Below are positions 62,594 through 64,000 of a DNA stretch of 64,000 bases, one piece after another; within the stretch, counting starts at the first letter, position 1, and every line of letters starts with the position of its first letter. This stretch comes from Hypericum androsaemum (taxonomy: Eukaryota > Streptophyta > Magnoliopsida > Malpighiales > Hypericaceae), in NCBI GenBank assembly GCA_963995505.1, contig OZ023184.1, forward strand, positions 16,428,228 through 16,492,227. Reading direction: 5' to 3'. A program made the translations under genes and the position numbers. The notes beneath the pieces are model-generated. The model was given only the letters and a program-made list of their open reading frames with translations. It had not been told where the DNA came from and made no database searches.

Positions 62594-63284
62594 CAGCAAA
62601 AAAAAAAAATCGAAAAAAGTAATATTGTTGAAATAATCTCAAGTGATTGGTGTTAGCATAATCATTTACTCAGAATAATTATGTTGTACATAATTTCAGG
62701 CCAAATTATTTCGCTAGTGAGACCTTCAAAACAATCTTGACCTTTTGTTGATAGGGTTTGGTCTTCAATCTTGTTATTCATTCTTCGCTAGCGGAACCTC
62801 CAAAATAATCTTGACCTTGTCTATAGTTGTTCACCAATTCATTTGTTTGTAAAATTGTAACGTCCTGTGATTAGATCAACTGTCTCCACAGATCAATACG
62901 AACCTTTTCTAGCGTGTTTTTTTTTCACTCGCATGCATCCCGGAAAAAGGTATACCTTCTTGATATGAATAGTACCAATCAAATCACTTAAGACATTTCA
63001 GAGAGTACAGATCATTAACGAGATATCAAAAGTATATGAAATCAAAAGCCTTTAAATGTAGCAAGGGGAAGTTATTAAGATAGAATAACTAAAATATCAT
63101 AGATCACTTAAAAAAAGTACTATGTAGTTTTCAAGGTCATAGTAAAGATAACCTCTATTATCTGTCACTAAGTCGAGTTTATCTTCTTTATCTCAGCCAT
63201 CAGTCTGTTATTTCAAGTGTGACATTAGTGCCTTGACCACAAAACCTTTGAGGAAGTCAATAATGCTCTTTGGTTTTGGTCTTA
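62594..63284. other. Spacer with a 74-bp direct repeat
   Basis: TTCGCTAG.G..ACCT.CAAAA.AATCTTGACCTT occurs at 62710 and 62784. The first 90 bp continue the neprosin duplication. The rest shows no gene. Confidence 0.45.
62856..62950 (+). mobile_element. Possible Cassandra-type TRIM LTR fragment
   Basis: TGTAACGTCCTGTGATTAG at the left and CACTCGCATGCATCCCGG at the right resemble, from memory, the start of Cassandra LTRs, where the latter leads into an antisense 5S rRNA-like promoter. The 5S core itself is absent. Only a fragment, and identification is tentative. Confidence 0.35.
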
Positions 63285-64000
63285 TTAGAACTGGAATAGA
63301 TTGGGGAATTGCCGCTTGCATTCTCATTACGTGATGGACCAATATACATACAAGTACAACTACCTGATAAGGCAACAGGCTAGGAAACCCTACGTGACCA
63401 AAACCCTAAGGTATACGAAGTCTAAACAATGACTAACGTAGGGATATACATAATTACAATATACTCCAATACTCTCCCTTCGAGTTAGAGTGTGAAGATT
63501 GACAAGGCCCAACTTGCGAATGAGCTCTTGAAACCAGTCCTAACCAAGAGCTTTCGTGAATAAATCAGCTAACTAGAAAATCATGGAAATCTTGCGCGAT
63601 GACTTTACCCGACTGAACTCTTTCTCGAACAAAATAACAATCCATCTCCACGTGTTTAGTACATTCGTGTTAGATAGGATTCATGGTGATGTGGACGATA
63701 GCCTGATTATCATAGAACAATGTAGTAGGATGCAGGAAGTAAACTCCCAAGTCTAAACAAAACTAACGTAACCACAAGATCTCACTGACTGTATCCACCA
63801 CAACATGATATTCGACCTCGGTGGAGGACCGAGCCATGACTTTTGCTTCTTCGTGTGCCAAGAGATCGGTGAGCCACCAAAAGAAATAAGATAACCTGAG
63901 GGGGACCTCCGCATCATCGGACAACTACCCCAATCAGTATCACAATAGGCCACAAGGTCCATCACAAAAGTGTTGCTCAGCCAGATGCCTTGTTCATGCA
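63285..64000 (-). mobile_element. Copia element 3, 3' end (RNase H remnant and short LTR), cut by the window edge
   Basis: On the minus strand LVAYCDTDWGSCPMMRRSPS and SGYLISFGGSPISWHTKK match the RNase H end of plant Copia polyproteins of the DADWGG type, not the family of elements 1 and 2. Downstream frames are broken (SRKISMIF, FTKALG-like). A short LTR probably begins about 63473 (TATTGGAGTATATTGTAATT) and ends near 63285. The element continues beyond 64000. Confidence 0.7.

Overview
The window is nuclear DNA of a flowering plant, most likely a eudicot. It holds intron-rich genes with GT-AG junctions, plant-specific families (SIAMESE-related inhibitor, CLE peptide, LysM receptor kinase, PHS1, neprosin-domain protein) and many nested LINE, Copia, MULE and MITE-type elements in AT-rich spacers. 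I see no prokaryotic or organellar gene block. All models come from reading the sequence; no database search was run.

Layout. 1-1293: decayed LINE 3' end with an RNase H remnant. 2675-3037 (-): intronless SIAMESE-related CDK inhibitor. 4696-9122 (-): 5'-truncated LINE with a perfect 16-bp target-site duplication. 11115-14036 (-): peroxisomal glutamate:glyoxylate aminotransferase, 13 coding exons, 481 residues, ending SRM. 16069-19182 (-): plastid-type anthranilate phosphoribosyltransferase-like protein, 10 exons, 570 residues. 21900-22381 (+): three-exon CLE (CLV3/CLE40-like) peptide precursor. 23100-32409: transposon cluster made of a Mutator-like element carrying a DEAD-box helicase (RH24-like) gene fragment and split by a nested Copia element, then a Harbinger-like element, then a second MULE. 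32599-35465 (+): PHS1, a meiotic pairing gene. 38337-41629 (+): LysM receptor-like kinase (LYK3 type), 10 exons. 42845-45854 (+): AP-1 clathrin adaptor mu subunit, 10 exons, 428 residues. 46934-47587 (-): inverted partial duplicate of the LysM kinase gene that keeps only the ectodomain exon. 50261-59546 (-): neprosin-domain gene, 7 exons, whose 7-kb third intron holds a second Copia element of the same family. 61391-62593 (-): broken tandem duplicate of the neprosin 3' exon, itself interrupted by a poly(A)-tailed insertion. 63285-64000 (-): end of a third, unrelated Copia element.

The host genes are not an operon or a recognisable pathway cluster. The most informative relationships are structural: (i) the inverted LysM duplicate, which would make a secreted ectodomain-only protein beside the full receptor; (ii) the gene-capturing MULE with a nested Copia; (iii) an apparently intact gene that tolerates a 6-kb sense-oriented Copia in an intron; (iv) two sibling Copia copies that share a gag nonsense codon and both have a 5' LTR shorter than the 3' LTR.

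Exon boundaries were placed by reading frame, GT-AG sites and remembered conservation of each family. Total lengths that match family norms (481 for the aminotransferase, 428 for AP-1 mu) support the models. UTR ends and expression are unknown.
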